Notes under the pieces: generated by a model | What the model was told of the DNA's origin: nothing | Seen by the model: the letters and a program-made list of their open reading frames with translations, nothing else | The model's database searches: none | Translations under genes and position numbers: made by a program | Source of the DNA: Paeniglutamicibacter cryotolerans | GTDB lineage: Bacteria; Actinomycetota; Actinomycetes; Actinomycetales; Micrococcaceae | Length of the DNA: 64,000 bases | Direction of reading: 5' to 3' | Assembly (NCBI RefSeq): GCF_014190875.1 | Contig: NZ_JACHVS010000001.1 | Location: 2,418,001-2,482,000, forward strand | Shown: positions 24,511-32,661 of the stretch, in pieces | Layout: each line of letters opens with the position of its first letter | How positions within the stretch are numbered: the stretch's first letter is position 1

Positions 24511-26409
24511 ATGGCCGGCCTGATTAAAAGAGAAGACATCGACGAGGTGCGTTCGCGCACCGACATCAAGGAAGTGGTTGACGGCTACGTCACCCTGCGA
24601 TCGGCCGGCATCGGCTCGTTCAAGGGGCTGTGCCCCTTCCACGACGAACGCAGCCCCAGCTTCCACGTGCGCCCGCAGGTCGGCACGTTCCACTGCTTCG
24701 GCTGCGGAGAATCCGGCGACGTCATCGCGTTCATCCAGAAAATGGACCACACCACGTTCTCGGAGACGGTGGAGCGACTGGCCGCCCGCATCGGGTTCGA
24801 GCTGCATTACGAGGACGGCGGGACCGGCCCGCGCCGCGAGGACGTGGGCAAGCGCCAGCGCCTGCTCGACGCGCACAAGGTCGCCGAGGAGTTCTTCCGC
24901 GACCAGCTCGCCACCCCCGGCGCAGCAACGGGCCAGGAGTTCCTCGCCGGCCGCGGATTCGACCAGGAAGCGGCGGCGCGCTTCGGCGTGGGCTACGCCC
25001 CGCAGGGCTGGGACGCGGCGCTGAAGCACCTGCGCGGGCGCGGCTTCCGCGACGAGGAGCTCAAGCTCACCGGCATCTTCTCCGAGGGCAACCGCGGCAT
25101 CTACGACCGCTTCCGCGGCCGGCTGATCTGGCCCATCCGCGATTTGACCGGCGCCACCATCGGCTTCGGCGCGCGCAAGCTCTACGAGGACGATCAGGGA
25201 CCCAAATACCTGAACACCCCGGAAACCATGCTCTACAAGAAGTCCCAGGTGCTCTACGGGGTGGACCTGGCCAAGCGCGAGATCACCAAGAACCGGCAGC
25301 TGGTCGTCGTCGAGGGGTATACCGACGTGATGGCCTGCCACCTCTCGGGCATCGGCACCGCGGTGGCCACCTGTGGCACCGCGTTCGGCGCCGACCACAT
25401 CAAGATCGCCCGCCGGCTGCTGCAGGACGACGGCTCCGGCGGCGAGGTGGTCTTCACCTTCGATGGCGATGCCGCCGGCCAGAAGGCGGCGCTGCGCGCC
25501 TTCGAGGAGGACCAGCGCTTCATCGCGCAGACCTATGTCGCCGTCGAACCCACCGGCGCAGACCCATGCGACCTGCGCCAGACCCGCGGACCGGAGGCCG
25601 TGCGCGAACTCATCGCCTCCAAGCGCCCGCTGTTCGAATTCGCGATCAAGGCCGGGTTGCAGAAATTCAACCTGAACACCGTGGAGGGCCGGGTACAGGC
25701 ACTGCGCGCCTCGGCGCCGATCGTCGCCGGCATCCGCGACGCGGCGATCCGCCCCGCCTACGCCCGCGAACTGGCGGGCTGGCTCGGCATGGACGTCGAT
25801 GACGTGGTGCGGGCCGTGGGCGCGGCGGGGCGCCGCGCGAAGGAAACCAAGGGCGCGCCCGAACGGATCTTCGCCGCCCCGGTGGACGCCGTCCAGAGCG
25901 CCCCGGAGGCCGAGCAGGAACCAGCTGCCCAGGTCTTCAGCCGCCCAGATGCGCGCGATCCGGTCACCCGGATGGAACGCGAGTCGCTGGAGGTGGTGCT
26001 GCAGCAGCCGGCGCAGCTTACTGCTGCCCAATGGCAGGCCTTCTACGAGGCGCGCTTCCTGGCCCCGGCACACGCGGCCATCCACGATGCCGTGCGCGCC
26101 GCGGGCGCCAGCGGCGCGACGCCGGCCCAATGGGTGGAGCAGATCCGGCAGGAGGTTCCGGAACCGCTGCGCGGCTTCGTTTCCGAGCTCGCCGTCACGC
26201 CGCTGCCGGCCGGCAACGACGACGCGCTCGTGCGCTACTGCTCCGACATCATGAACCGGCTCTTCGAGCTGCAGATCACCCACGCGAAGGCGGAACTGAT
26301 GGGCAGGCTCCAGCGCATGGACCCCGCATCGGACCCCGAGGGGTTCAATTCGCTGAACCGGCAATTGATGGAATTGGAGATCCAGCGCAGGGCCCTGCGC
26401 GCGGACTGA
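24511..26409 (+). CDS. dnaG: DNA primase
   Basis: 632 residues. The CHC2 zinc-binding domain is at residues about 38-65 (CPFHDERSPSF and FHCFGCGESGD), followed by the primase core with the RNA-polymerase-like FRGRLIWPIRD, and a TOPRIM domain with VVEGYTDVMA (Glu) and TFDGDAAGQKAA (Asp-x-Asp). The C-terminal helical DnaB-interaction region starts near residue 450. Own promoter, leaderless. Confidence 0.97.
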   Translation: MAGLIKREDIDEVRSRTDIKEVVDGYVTLRSAGIGSFKGLCPFHDERSPSFHVRPQVGTFHCFGCGESGDVIAFIQKMDHTTFSETVERLAARIGFELHYEDGGTGPRREDVGKRQRLLDAHKVAEEFFRDQLATPGAATGQEFLAGRGFDQEAAARFGVGYAPQGWDAALKHLRGRGFRDEELKLTGIFSEGNRGIYDRFRGRLIWPIRDLTGATIGFGARKLYEDDQGPKYLNTPETMLYKKSQVLYGVDLAKREITKNRQLVVVEGYTDVMACHLSGIGTAVATCGTAFGADHIKIARRLLQDDGSGGEVVFTFDGDAAGQKAALRAFEEDQRFIAQTYVAVEPTGADPCDLRQTRGPEAVRELIASKRPLFEFAIKAGLQKFNLNTVEGRVQALRASAPIVAGIRDAAIRPAYARELAGWLGMDVDDVVRAVGAAGRRAKETKGAPERIFAAPVDAVQSAPEAEQEPAAQVFSRPDARDPVTRMERESLEVVLQQPAQLTAAQWQAFYEARFLAPAHAAIHDAVRAAGASGATPAQWVEQIRQEVPEPLRGFVSELAVTPLPAGNDDALVRYCSDIMNRLFELQITHAKAELMGRLQRMDPASDPEGFNSLNRQLMELEIQRRALRAD

Positions 26410-26474
26410 GCGGCCCGGCAGACACCTCGTTTTGCATCCTCGCAAAACCCTGTGTAAGCTTTTACCCGTTGCCT

Positions 26475-26547
26475 TCCTCCGTAGCTCAATTGGCAGAGCA
26501 TTCGACTGTTAATCGAAGGGTTACTGGTTCAAGTCCAGTCGGAGGAG
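26475..26547 (+). tRNA. tRNA-Asn (GTT), CCA encoded
   Basis: 73 bases with acceptor TCCTCCG/CGGAGGA, D-arm GCTC/GAGC, anticodon GTT at 26508-26510, T-arm with GGTTCAAGTCC. CCA follows at 26548-26550. Identical in sequence to the gene at 29851. Confidence 0.97.
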
Positions 26548-26558
26548 CCAAAACGGGA

Positions 26559-26589
26559 ATCCCCGGACCGAAATGGTCCGGGGATTTTC
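26559..26589 (+). terminator. Terminator of tRNA-Asn gene 1
   Basis: ATCCCCGGACC / GGTCCGGGGAT with loop GAAAT, followed by TTTTCC; A-rich on the left. Confidence 0.88.
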
Positions 26590-26622
26590 CATTTAATGCA
26601 TCCCGGTCCGGCCCGGGGAAAC

Positions 26623-26628
26623 TACCAT
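26623..26628 (+). promoter_or_regulatory. -10 box for leaderless lipase-maturation-factor gene
   Basis: TACCAT, 6 bases before ATG 26635. Confidence 0.5.
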
Positions 26629-26634
26629 GGGGCC

Positions 26635-28083
26635 ATGGAGTGGCTGGCGGCGAACGACTACGTGGCGGCGCGGGAAATCCTCCAGCGCGGGGTGGCCCTG
26701 ATCTACCTGATCGCCTTCAGCTCGACGCTCAACCAGTTCCGGGCGCTGGCGGGGGAGCACGGCCTGTTGCCGGTTCCCGAGCTGCTGGCCGGGCGCGGAC
26801 CCCGCGGCCCGACGCTGTTCAGTCGGATCGGCTATTCGGACAACAAACTGGTGGCAGTCTGCGCCGCCGGCATCGTGATTTCGGCCACGGTGATCGCCGG
26901 CCTGCCCCAGGCCGGACCGCCCTGGGGGCCACTGGCTGCGTTCCTGGCCCTGTGGGGGCTGTACCTGTCGGTGGTGAACGTGGGCCAGGTGTTCTACGGC
27001 TTCGGCTGGGAGATGCTGCTGCTGGAGGCCGGTTTCACCGTCGGGCTGCTCGGTTCGTACCGGGTCGCGCCGCCGGCCGCCATCTTGGCGCTGAACGTCT
27101 GGTTGCTCTTCCGGCTCGAATTCGGCGCGGGGATGATCAAGTGGCGCGGGGACCCGGCCTGGCGCAACCTTACGGCGTTGTACTACCACCACCAGACCCA
27201 GCCGATGCCCGGCCCGTTCAGCCGCAACGCGCACCTGGCCCCGAAATGGTGGCACCGGATCGAGGCGGCGGGAAACCACGTGGCCCAGCTGCTGGTCCCG
27301 TTCCTGCTCTTCGCCCCGCAGCCCGTGGCGTCCATCGCGGCGGGGGTGGTGATAGCCACCCAGCTCTGGCTCGTGGCGACCGGCAACTTCGCCTGGCTGA
27401 ACGCGCTCACCATCATCCTGGCCGGCGGCAGGCTCAGCGATCCGGTGCTGCACCGGCTGCTGCCCCGGCTACCGGCTACCGGTGTGCCTGCCCCGGCCGC
27501 CCCGCCCTGGTGGGACGCCGTGGTGCTGGCCGGAACGCTGCTGCTGGTGGTGGCATCGCTCCCGGCACTGCGCAACCTGTTCTCCGCGCACCAGCTGATG
27601 AACGCCAGTTTCAACAGGTGGCAGCTGGGCAACGCATACGGCGCCTTTGGCACTGTCACCCGCGAACGGATCGAGATCGTCATCGAGGGGACGCTGAAAG
27701 CGGACCCGGATGCCGCCGGCTGGATCGAGTATGGGTTCAAGGGCAAGCCCGGGGACGTGTTCCGCCGGCCGCGGCAGTTTGCCCCCTACCATCTGCGCCT
27801 GGACTGGATGATGTGGTTCCTGCCGCTGGGCTCGGTGCACCAGCGCTGGTTCCACCGGCTCCTGGTCCGTCTGCTGGAGGCCGATGCGCCGACCCTTGAC
27901 TTGCTGGACCACGACCCGTTCGCCGGTGCGCGCCCGCGTTTCGTGCGTGTGCTCTCCTACAGGTACCGCTTTGCCGGGAAGGCCCGGCACCGGCGCGACG
28001 GCGCGATCTGGGTGCGCGACCGGCGGCGCCTGGTGATCGGGCCGGTGGGCCGCGACGGGGGCGGGAGCGGCGGGCCTCGGTAG
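26635..28083 (+). CDS. Lipase maturation factor family membrane protein
   Basis: 482 residues with about eight to nine membrane helices and a large C-terminal soluble part. Family features: L-x-R-G-V-A-L-I-Y at the first helix, the loop GWEMLLLEAGF, RLEFGAGMIKWRGDPAWRNLTAL (core FGAGMIKWRGDPAWR), YYHHQTQPMP and the C-terminal WIEYGFKGKPGD and HLRLDWMMWFLPLG. In animals LMF1 helps fold lipases in the ER; the bacterial role is not known. ATG chosen for its leaderless promoter; upstream codons are in the tRNA terminator region. Confidence 0.88.
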   Translation: MEWLAANDYVAAREILQRGVALIYLIAFSSTLNQFRALAGEHGLLPVPELLAGRGPRGPTLFSRIGYSDNKLVAVCAAGIVISATVIAGLPQAGPPWGPLAAFLALWGLYLSVVNVGQVFYGFGWEMLLLEAGFTVGLLGSYRVAPPAAILALNVWLLFRLEFGAGMIKWRGDPAWRNLTALYYHHQTQPMPGPFSRNAHLAPKWWHRIEAAGNHVAQLLVPFLLFAPQPVASIAAGVVIATQLWLVATGNFAWLNALTIILAGGRLSDPVLHRLLPRLPATGVPAPAAPPWWDAVVLAGTLLLVVASLPALRNLFSAHQLMNASFNRWQLGNAYGAFGTVTRERIEIVIEGTLKADPDAAGWIEYGFKGKPGDVFRRPRQFAPYHLRLDWMMWFLPLGSVHQRWFHRLLVRLLEADAPTLDLLDHDPFAGARPRFVRVLSYRYRFAGKARHRRDGAIWVRDRRRLVIGPVGRDGGGSGGPR

Positions 28084-28086
28084 GAT
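28081..28086 (+). promoter_or_regulatory. -10 box overlapping the upstream stop codon
   Basis: TAGGAT; its TAG is the stop of the lipase-maturation gene. The GTG of the ABC-F gene is 6 bases downstream. Confidence 0.5.
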
Positions 28087-28092
28087 GGTGCA

Positions 28093-29775
28093 GTGGCTCA
28101 TATCGATGTCTCAGACATTCACTACTTCCTTTCCGACGGCACCCAATTGCTCGGCGGCGTCACCTTCAAGGTGACCAGCGGCAGCAAGACGGCACTGATC
28201 GGCCCCAATGGCGCGGGCAAGACGACGCTGTTCAAGATCATCGCCGGTGACCTGAAGGCGGACGAGGGCGCCGTCTCGCGCTCCGGCTCCATGGGCATCA
28301 TGCGCCAGTTCGTCGGCCAGGTCCGGGACGAATCCACGGTGCGCGACCTGCTGCTGAGCACCGCCAGCCCGGACTTGGCGGCAGCGGCGAAGGCCGTTGC
28401 CGACACCGAGACCGAGATGCTGGAGACCGGCGACGAGAAGTCGCAGATGCGTTACGCCCAGGCCATCGTCGACTGGGGGGACGCCGGCGGGTACGAGCTG
28501 GAAACCGCATGGGACAAGGTCTGCATGTCGGCACTCGGCGTCGAATTCGACCGCGCCCAGTACCGCCAGGCCGCCACGCTCTCCGGCGGCGAGCAGAAGC
28601 GCCTGGTGCTCGAAGCGCTCTTCGAGGGCCCCGATGAATTGCTGCTGCTCGATGAGCCGGATAACTACCTCGACGTGCCGGGCAAGCGTTGGCTCGAGGC
28701 CACGTTGAACGAATCGTCCAAGACGGTGCTGTTCATCAGCCACGACCGCGAGCTGCTGGACAACGCGGCGACCCGCATCGTCACCCTCGAGCCGGGACTC
28801 TCCGGGGCATCGGCCTGGATTCACGGCGGCGGTTTCGGTTCCTACGTCACTGCCCGCAAGGAGCGTAACGAGCGCTTCGAGGAACTGCGCAAGCGCTGGG
28901 ACGAGGAACACACCAAGCTCAAGGAGCTGGTGAATATGTACAAGAACAAGGCGGCGTTCCGTTCCGACATGGCCACCCGCTACCAGGCTGCCCAGTCCCG
29001 GCTGGCCAGGTTCCTCGATGAGGGCCCGCCGCAGGCGATCCCGATGGAGCAGAACGTGCGCATGCGCCTGGCCGGCGGACGCACGGCCAAGCGTGCAGTG
29101 GTCATGGACAAGCTGGAACTCACCGGGCTGATGAAGCCGTTCAGCAACGAGATCTGGTTCGGTGACCGCGTTGCGGTGCTCGGTTCAAATGGTTCGGGCA
29201 AGTCCCACTTCCTGCGCCTGCTGGCAGCCGGCGGCACCGACCCCGAACGCGAGCACCTTCCGGTCTCCGACTTCGAGATTGCAGAGGTGCCGCATGCCGG
29301 CAGCGCCAAGCTCGGTGCCCGCATCCGGCCCGGCTTCTTCGCCCAGACGCGTAGCCGACCGGACCTGGTCGGGCGCACGCTGCTGACCATCCTGCACCGC
29401 GGTGACGAGCACCGCTCGGGCTTGGCCCGCGAGGCCGCCTCCGGCGCGCTGGATAACTACGGGCTGGCCGCCCAGGCCGAGCAGAAATACGATTCACTCT
29501 CCGGCGGACAGCAGGCCCGCTTCCAGATCCTGCTGCTGCAGCTCTCCGGTGCCACCTTGCTGCTGCTCGACGAGCCGACGGACAACCTGGACCTGCATTC
29601 GGGTGAGGCGTTGGAAAAAGCGATCGACGCGTTCGAGGGGACGGTCCTGGCTGTCACCCACGATCGCTGGTTCGCCCGTTCCTTCGACCGCTTCCTGGTG
29701 TTCGGATCCGACGGCAGGGTCTACGAATCCAAGGAACCGGTCTGGGACGAAACCCGGGTCCAGCGCGCCCGGTAG
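28093..29775 (+). CDS. ABC-F family ATPase (duplicated ABC domain)
   Basis: 560 residues with two ABC modules and no membrane segment. Domain 1: GPNGAGKTT, LSGGEQKR, LLLLDEPDNYLD, HD in ISHDRELL. Linker of about 80 residues with many charged helices (KERNERFEELRKRWDEE, a P-site-tRNA-interaction-motif type arm). Domain 2: GSNGSGKS, LSGGQQAR, LLLLDEPTDNLDLHS. ABC-F proteins act on the ribosome, in translation rescue or antibiotic protection; which applies here is unknown. Confidence 0.93.
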   Translation: MAHIDVSDIHYFLSDGTQLLGGVTFKVTSGSKTALIGPNGAGKTTLFKIIAGDLKADEGAVSRSGSMGIMRQFVGQVRDESTVRDLLLSTASPDLAAAAKAVADTETEMLETGDEKSQMRYAQAIVDWGDAGGYELETAWDKVCMSALGVEFDRAQYRQAATLSGGEQKRLVLEALFEGPDELLLLDEPDNYLDVPGKRWLEATLNESSKTVLFISHDRELLDNAATRIVTLEPGLSGASAWIHGGGFGSYVTARKERNERFEELRKRWDEEHTKLKELVNMYKNKAAFRSDMATRYQAAQSRLARFLDEGPPQAIPMEQNVRMRLAGGRTAKRAVVMDKLELTGLMKPFSNEIWFGDRVAVLGSNGSGKSHFLRLLAAGGTDPEREHLPVSDFEIAEVPHAGSAKLGARIRPGFFAQTRSRPDLVGRTLLTILHRGDEHRSGLAREAASGALDNYGLAAQAEQKYDSLSGGQQARFQILLLQLSGATLLLLDEPTDNLDLHSGEALEKAIDAFEGTVLAVTHDRWFARSFDRFLVFGSDGRVYESKEPVWDETRVQRAR

Positions 29776-29850
29776 CTGTCAGTCGGGGGAGCCGGGCCGC
29801 GCCGATTTCACGTTTGCCCGGAACCCCTGATACTGTTTTGACTGCTTCAT

Positions 29851-29923
29851 TCCTCCGTAGCTCAATTGGCAGAGCATTCGACTGTTAATCGAAGGGTTAC
29901 TGGTTCAAGTCCAGTCGGAGGAG
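29851..29923 (+). tRNA. tRNA-Asn (GTT), second copy, CCA not encoded
   Basis: Base-for-base copy of the gene at 26475 over all 73 positions, anticodon GTT at 29884-29886. The next bases are CGT instead of CCA, so CCA must be added after transcription. Confidence 0.97.
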
Positions 29924-29930
29924 CGTATAT

Positions 29931-29967
29931 AAAGAACCCCCGTCCTCGTCGAGGCCGGGGGTTCTTT
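29931..29967. terminator. Terminator of tRNA-Asn gene 2
   Basis: AAAGAACCCCC at 29931-29941 and GGGGGTTCTTT at 29957-29967; works in both directions. Confidence 0.85.
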
Positions 29968-30085
29968 GCTGGGTGCGGGAACTCATACCGTGGTAGTACG
30001 CCTTGTGGTTGAGTCCCTTCTCCCGGTGCTGGTGGTAGTTTTGGTTGCAATCGGTCAATTGGGGCCGAAGGGAAATGGAGTCATC

Positions 30086-30964
30086 ATGACCGAAGCCGAG
30101 TCGACACCCCTGTCGGGAGACCGCACTGCGGCACCCACGACCATCAAGGGCCAGGTGAGCGGGCTAGGCAGGCTCGTTCCGCGGCAGCTCAGGGACGAGC
30201 TGAGCCTGGCACTCATCGCGTTGAAGGCCTCCGGCATCCGCCTTGGCATCGCGGCCGGTGCGGCGGTGGTGGCCATCGTCTTCCTGTGCTTCTTGCTGAT
30301 CTCCCTGGTGGTCGCCGCGATCATGGGCCTGTCCACTGTCATGGCACCGTGGCTCGCAGCATTGATCGTCGGCGCTGCGTTCCTGCTGTTGGCCCTGGCG
30401 CTGGCAGGATTCGCCGTGTGGCGGGTCAAGCGCTCCATGCCGCTGGTCCCGGAGGAGGCTCTGCGCGGGCTGCGCCACGACGTGGGCATCCTGCGCGAGG
30501 GCAGCTCCTTCAACGAGGCCACGCTCGATGAACCGCGTGAACCGCGGCACAAGGACGAGGATCAGGTGGCGGCGAAGGAAGCCAAGGCTGCAGCACCGAA
30601 GCCCACCCATGACGAACTGCTCAAGCGCACCCGCGCCCGCCGCCACGAGATCGCGCTGCTGCGCGACGGACTGGGCTACAAGCTCGAGGCCCCGCGCAAG
30701 GCAGCCGAGACGGTCTCGAAGGCGGCGCACTCAGCTGGAGACGGCATCACCCGCATGGCCGAGGCCGCCCACACCACCTTGGTGGCTGCCGGCGAGAAGC
30801 TCGAGGCGGGCAAGGAAGCCGCCACGCAAAAACTTGCGGAGGCCTCAGGGCTCTCCGGCGAGAACGCCGGAACCGCCCTGCGCGAACGCTGGGCCCCGCT
30901 GGCCGTGATGACCGGATCGCTGATCGCGTTCGTGGTCCTCGTCCGCAAGCTCTTCGGCAAATAA
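30086..30964 (+). CDS. Holin-like membrane protein (phage_holin_3_6 type) with helical tail
   Basis: 292 residues. Residues about 30-120 hold the actinobacterial holin-X module: a basic amphipathic stretch and two long helices (GAAVVAIVFLCFLLISLVVAA and WLAALIVGAAFLLLALALAG). A long Ala/Lys/Glu-rich region follows with repeats such as AAHTTLVAAGEKLEAGKEA, and a final membrane helix LAVMTGSLIAFVVLV before the C-terminus. Such proteins are chromosomal and not evidence of a prophage. ATG 30086 has GGAG 7 bases upstream. Confidence 0.75.
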   Translation: MTEAESTPLSGDRTAAPTTIKGQVSGLGRLVPRQLRDELSLALIALKASGIRLGIAAGAAVVAIVFLCFLLISLVVAAIMGLSTVMAPWLAALIVGAAFLLLALALAGFAVWRVKRSMPLVPEEALRGLRHDVGILREGSSFNEATLDEPREPRHKDEDQVAAKEAKAAAPKPTHDELLKRTRARRHEIALLRDGLGYKLEAPRKAAETVSKAAHSAGDGITRMAEAAHTTLVAAGEKLEAGKEAATQKLAEASGLSGENAGTALRERWAPLAVMTGSLIAFVVLVRKLFGK

Positions 30965-30970
30965 CACACC

Positions 30971-30990
30971 GGCCGTCCACCAGGACGGCC
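30971..30990 (+). terminator. Hairpin after holin-like gene
   Basis: GGCCGTCC-ACCA-GGACGGCC, 6 bases after the stop; no T-run. Confidence 0.6.
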
Positions 30991-31028
30991 GCGCACTCGG
31001 CGCAGGATCAAACGGTAGACGGGCGAAA

Positions 31029-31040
31029 GGGGGGGGGGGG
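31029..31040 (+). repeat. Run of 12 G in the ribosome-binding region
   Basis: Twelve consecutive G, ending 6 bases before the ATG at 31047. It takes the place of a normal Shine-Dalgarno sequence; see findings. Confidence 0.85.
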
Positions 31041-31046
31041 AGAAAT

Positions 31047-31667
31047 ATGCGCATCATCAACGCCGGAACGCGTGATGACCTTGAATGCCGCGTTCTCGAT
31101 ACCTTCTTCACCATCCCCAAGCTCATCACCGTTGGCCGATTCCTGCTGGTTCCGGTGGTTGCCGCCCAGGCTGTCGGCGCACATGACGGTTTGGCCACGC
31201 TGAACCTCGCCGTGCCAGGCGGCACCGACTGGATCGACGGCTCCCTGGCCCGGAAACCGGACCAGGTCTCCAGCGTCCGTGCCTGGCTGGACCCGGCCGC
31301 GGATCGGCTGGCCCCGATCGTTATCGCCGCGACCTTCGTCAGCACCGGCCTTGCCTTGTCCTGGCTGGTGTACTCCATCATCATCCCCGACGCCGTGTTG
31401 ATCATCAACGCGCCGGTCATCTTCCGCGGGAGCCCCGGGCTGAAGGTCAGCAACGGCGGTAAGATGCGCACCGCGCTGCTTCTGGTGGCCAGCCCGATGC
31501 TGCCGCAGGGAAGCGCCGACCGGGGCGGGGAATCGGCGCTGATTCCGATCTCCACCGTCGTGCTGGCTGTTGCGTGCGTGCTGCACGTAGCCGTCGCCAT
31601 CGACTACTTCATCCGCGTCCGGGCCAAGGCCGCCGCTCTGAAGAACGGCGTCGCATGGTCTGGGTAG
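31047..31667 (+). CDS. CDP-alcohol phosphatidyltransferase family protein, variant motif
   Basis: 206 residues with about five hydrophobic helices and N-terminal TIPKLITVGRFLLVPV as in PgsA. The family motif D-x2-D-G-x2-A-R-x8-G-x3-D-x3-D is present as Asp61, Asp64, Gly65, Ala68, Arg69, Asp82, Asp86, but the second Gly is Arg78. That Gly lies at the substrate pocket in known enzymes, so activity may be changed or lost. It would otherwise join a CDP-activated lipid to an alcohol such as glycerol phosphate or inositol. The gene overlaps the next by 13 bases. Confidence 0.75.
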   Translation: MRIINAGTRDDLECRVLDTFFTIPKLITVGRFLLVPVVAAQAVGAHDGLATLNLAVPGGTDWIDGSLARKPDQVSSVRAWLDPAADRLAPIVIAATFVSTGLALSWLVYSIIIPDAVLIINAPVIFRGSPGLKVSNGGKMRTALLLVASPMLPQGSADRGGESALIPISTVVLAVACVLHVAVAIDYFIRVRAKAAALKNGVAWSG

Positions 31668-32587
31668 CCGTCCTCTGCGCCGTGACCGCGGCCTTCTTCC
31701 TCGCGTTCGGCACCCAGTTCCAGAGCAGTGCGGTCCGCTCCAGCACCGGCGGCCTGAGCGTCTCCACCCAGGGCATACTCAAGCTGGGAACAAGCCCGCG
31801 CTGGCTGCTGGGATTGTTCCTGCTGGTCATCGGCATGGGACTGAACGTCTATGCGCTGGCCAGCGCGCCGCTGACCGTGGTGCAGCCGATCGGGGCCATT
31901 GCACTGGTGATTACCACCATCGTCAATGCCCGCGAGCAGGACATCAGGATCAACCGCCCGACCATCCTGGCCATCACCACCTGCATGGTCGGCTCGGTCG
32001 GGTTTGTGCTGCTGGCGATCAACGTCAGCGCCGAAAATCACGAGATCACCCGTCGTCAGGAACTCACCACCGTGTTGTTCCTGGCCATCGCCGTGGCCTT
32101 CTTCGGGACAGCGGTGCTGATGTTCAAACACCGGATCGGGGCCTTCTTCTACATCGTCGGGGCCGGGGTGCTGTTCGGTTTCGTGGCGGTGCTGGTGCGC
32201 ACCATAGCAGTGGCCCTGATGGACCCCAACGGCAAGTTCCTGGGCAACCTGGCCTGGTATGTCGTGGTCGCAGTCGCAGTCGCCGGGCTCCTGGGCACCT
32301 ACTTCGTGCAGAATGCCTACTCAAGCGGCCCGCCTGAACTGGTGATCGCCGGGCTGACGGTGATCGACCCGATGGTCGGCATCGCCGTCGGCATCGGCAT
32401 CCTCGGTGAGCTTCGTCCCGATGTGCACGCCGCCGTGGCGTTGGCCATGGCCGTCTGCGCCCTGATTGCTATCGTGGGGGTCGTCGCCCTTTCGCGGCAC
32501 CATCCAGACGTGCTGCAACGCCAGGAAGAGGCAAAGCGGCGGGCCAAGGCCGGTCCGCTACCGCAGGACCCCGGCGCAACATCCTGA
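31655..32587 (+). CDS. DMT-superfamily (EamA/NIPA-like) membrane transporter
   Basis: 310 residues, nine to ten helices in two EamA-like halves: AFGTQFQSSAV in the first helix, PLTVVQPIGAIALVITTI and later VQNAYSSGPPELVIAGLTVIDP (core AYSSGPPELVIAGLTVIDP), both with the P-x3-Q/I-G-type turn of the family. It resembles NIPA-type or unassigned actinobacterial DMT proteins. ATG 31655 lies inside the end of the phosphotransferase gene, so the two are coupled. Confidence 0.75.
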   Translation: MVWVAVLCAVTAAFFLAFGTQFQSSAVRSSTGGLSVSTQGILKLGTSPRWLLGLFLLVIGMGLNVYALASAPLTVVQPIGAIALVITTIVNAREQDIRINRPTILAITTCMVGSVGFVLLAINVSAENHEITRRQELTTVLFLAIAVAFFGTAVLMFKHRIGAFFYIVGAGVLFGFVAVLVRTIAVALMDPNGKFLGNLAWYVVVAVAVAGLLGTYFVQNAYSSGPPELVIAGLTVIDPMVGIAVGIGILGELRPDVHAAVALAMAVCALIAIVGVVALSRHHPDVLQRQEEAKRRAKAGPLPQDPGATS

Positions 32588-32661
32588 GCACCATCGACCC
32601 CCTTTTCCATCCAAGTAACGACAAGCACGGCCCGCTGCGGCCGTTGAGGAGCCACATTCCC

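Noticed and set aside
24427..26445. Open frame of 672 codons on the minus strand opposite dnaG
   Set aside because: It is the codon-biased mirror of dnaG in high-GC DNA; the protein has no family resemblance and no ribosome-binding site.
30086..30964. Holin-like gene as sign of a prophage
   Set aside because: No integrase, capsid, lysin or other phage gene is near; this holin family is commonly chromosomal in actinobacteria.
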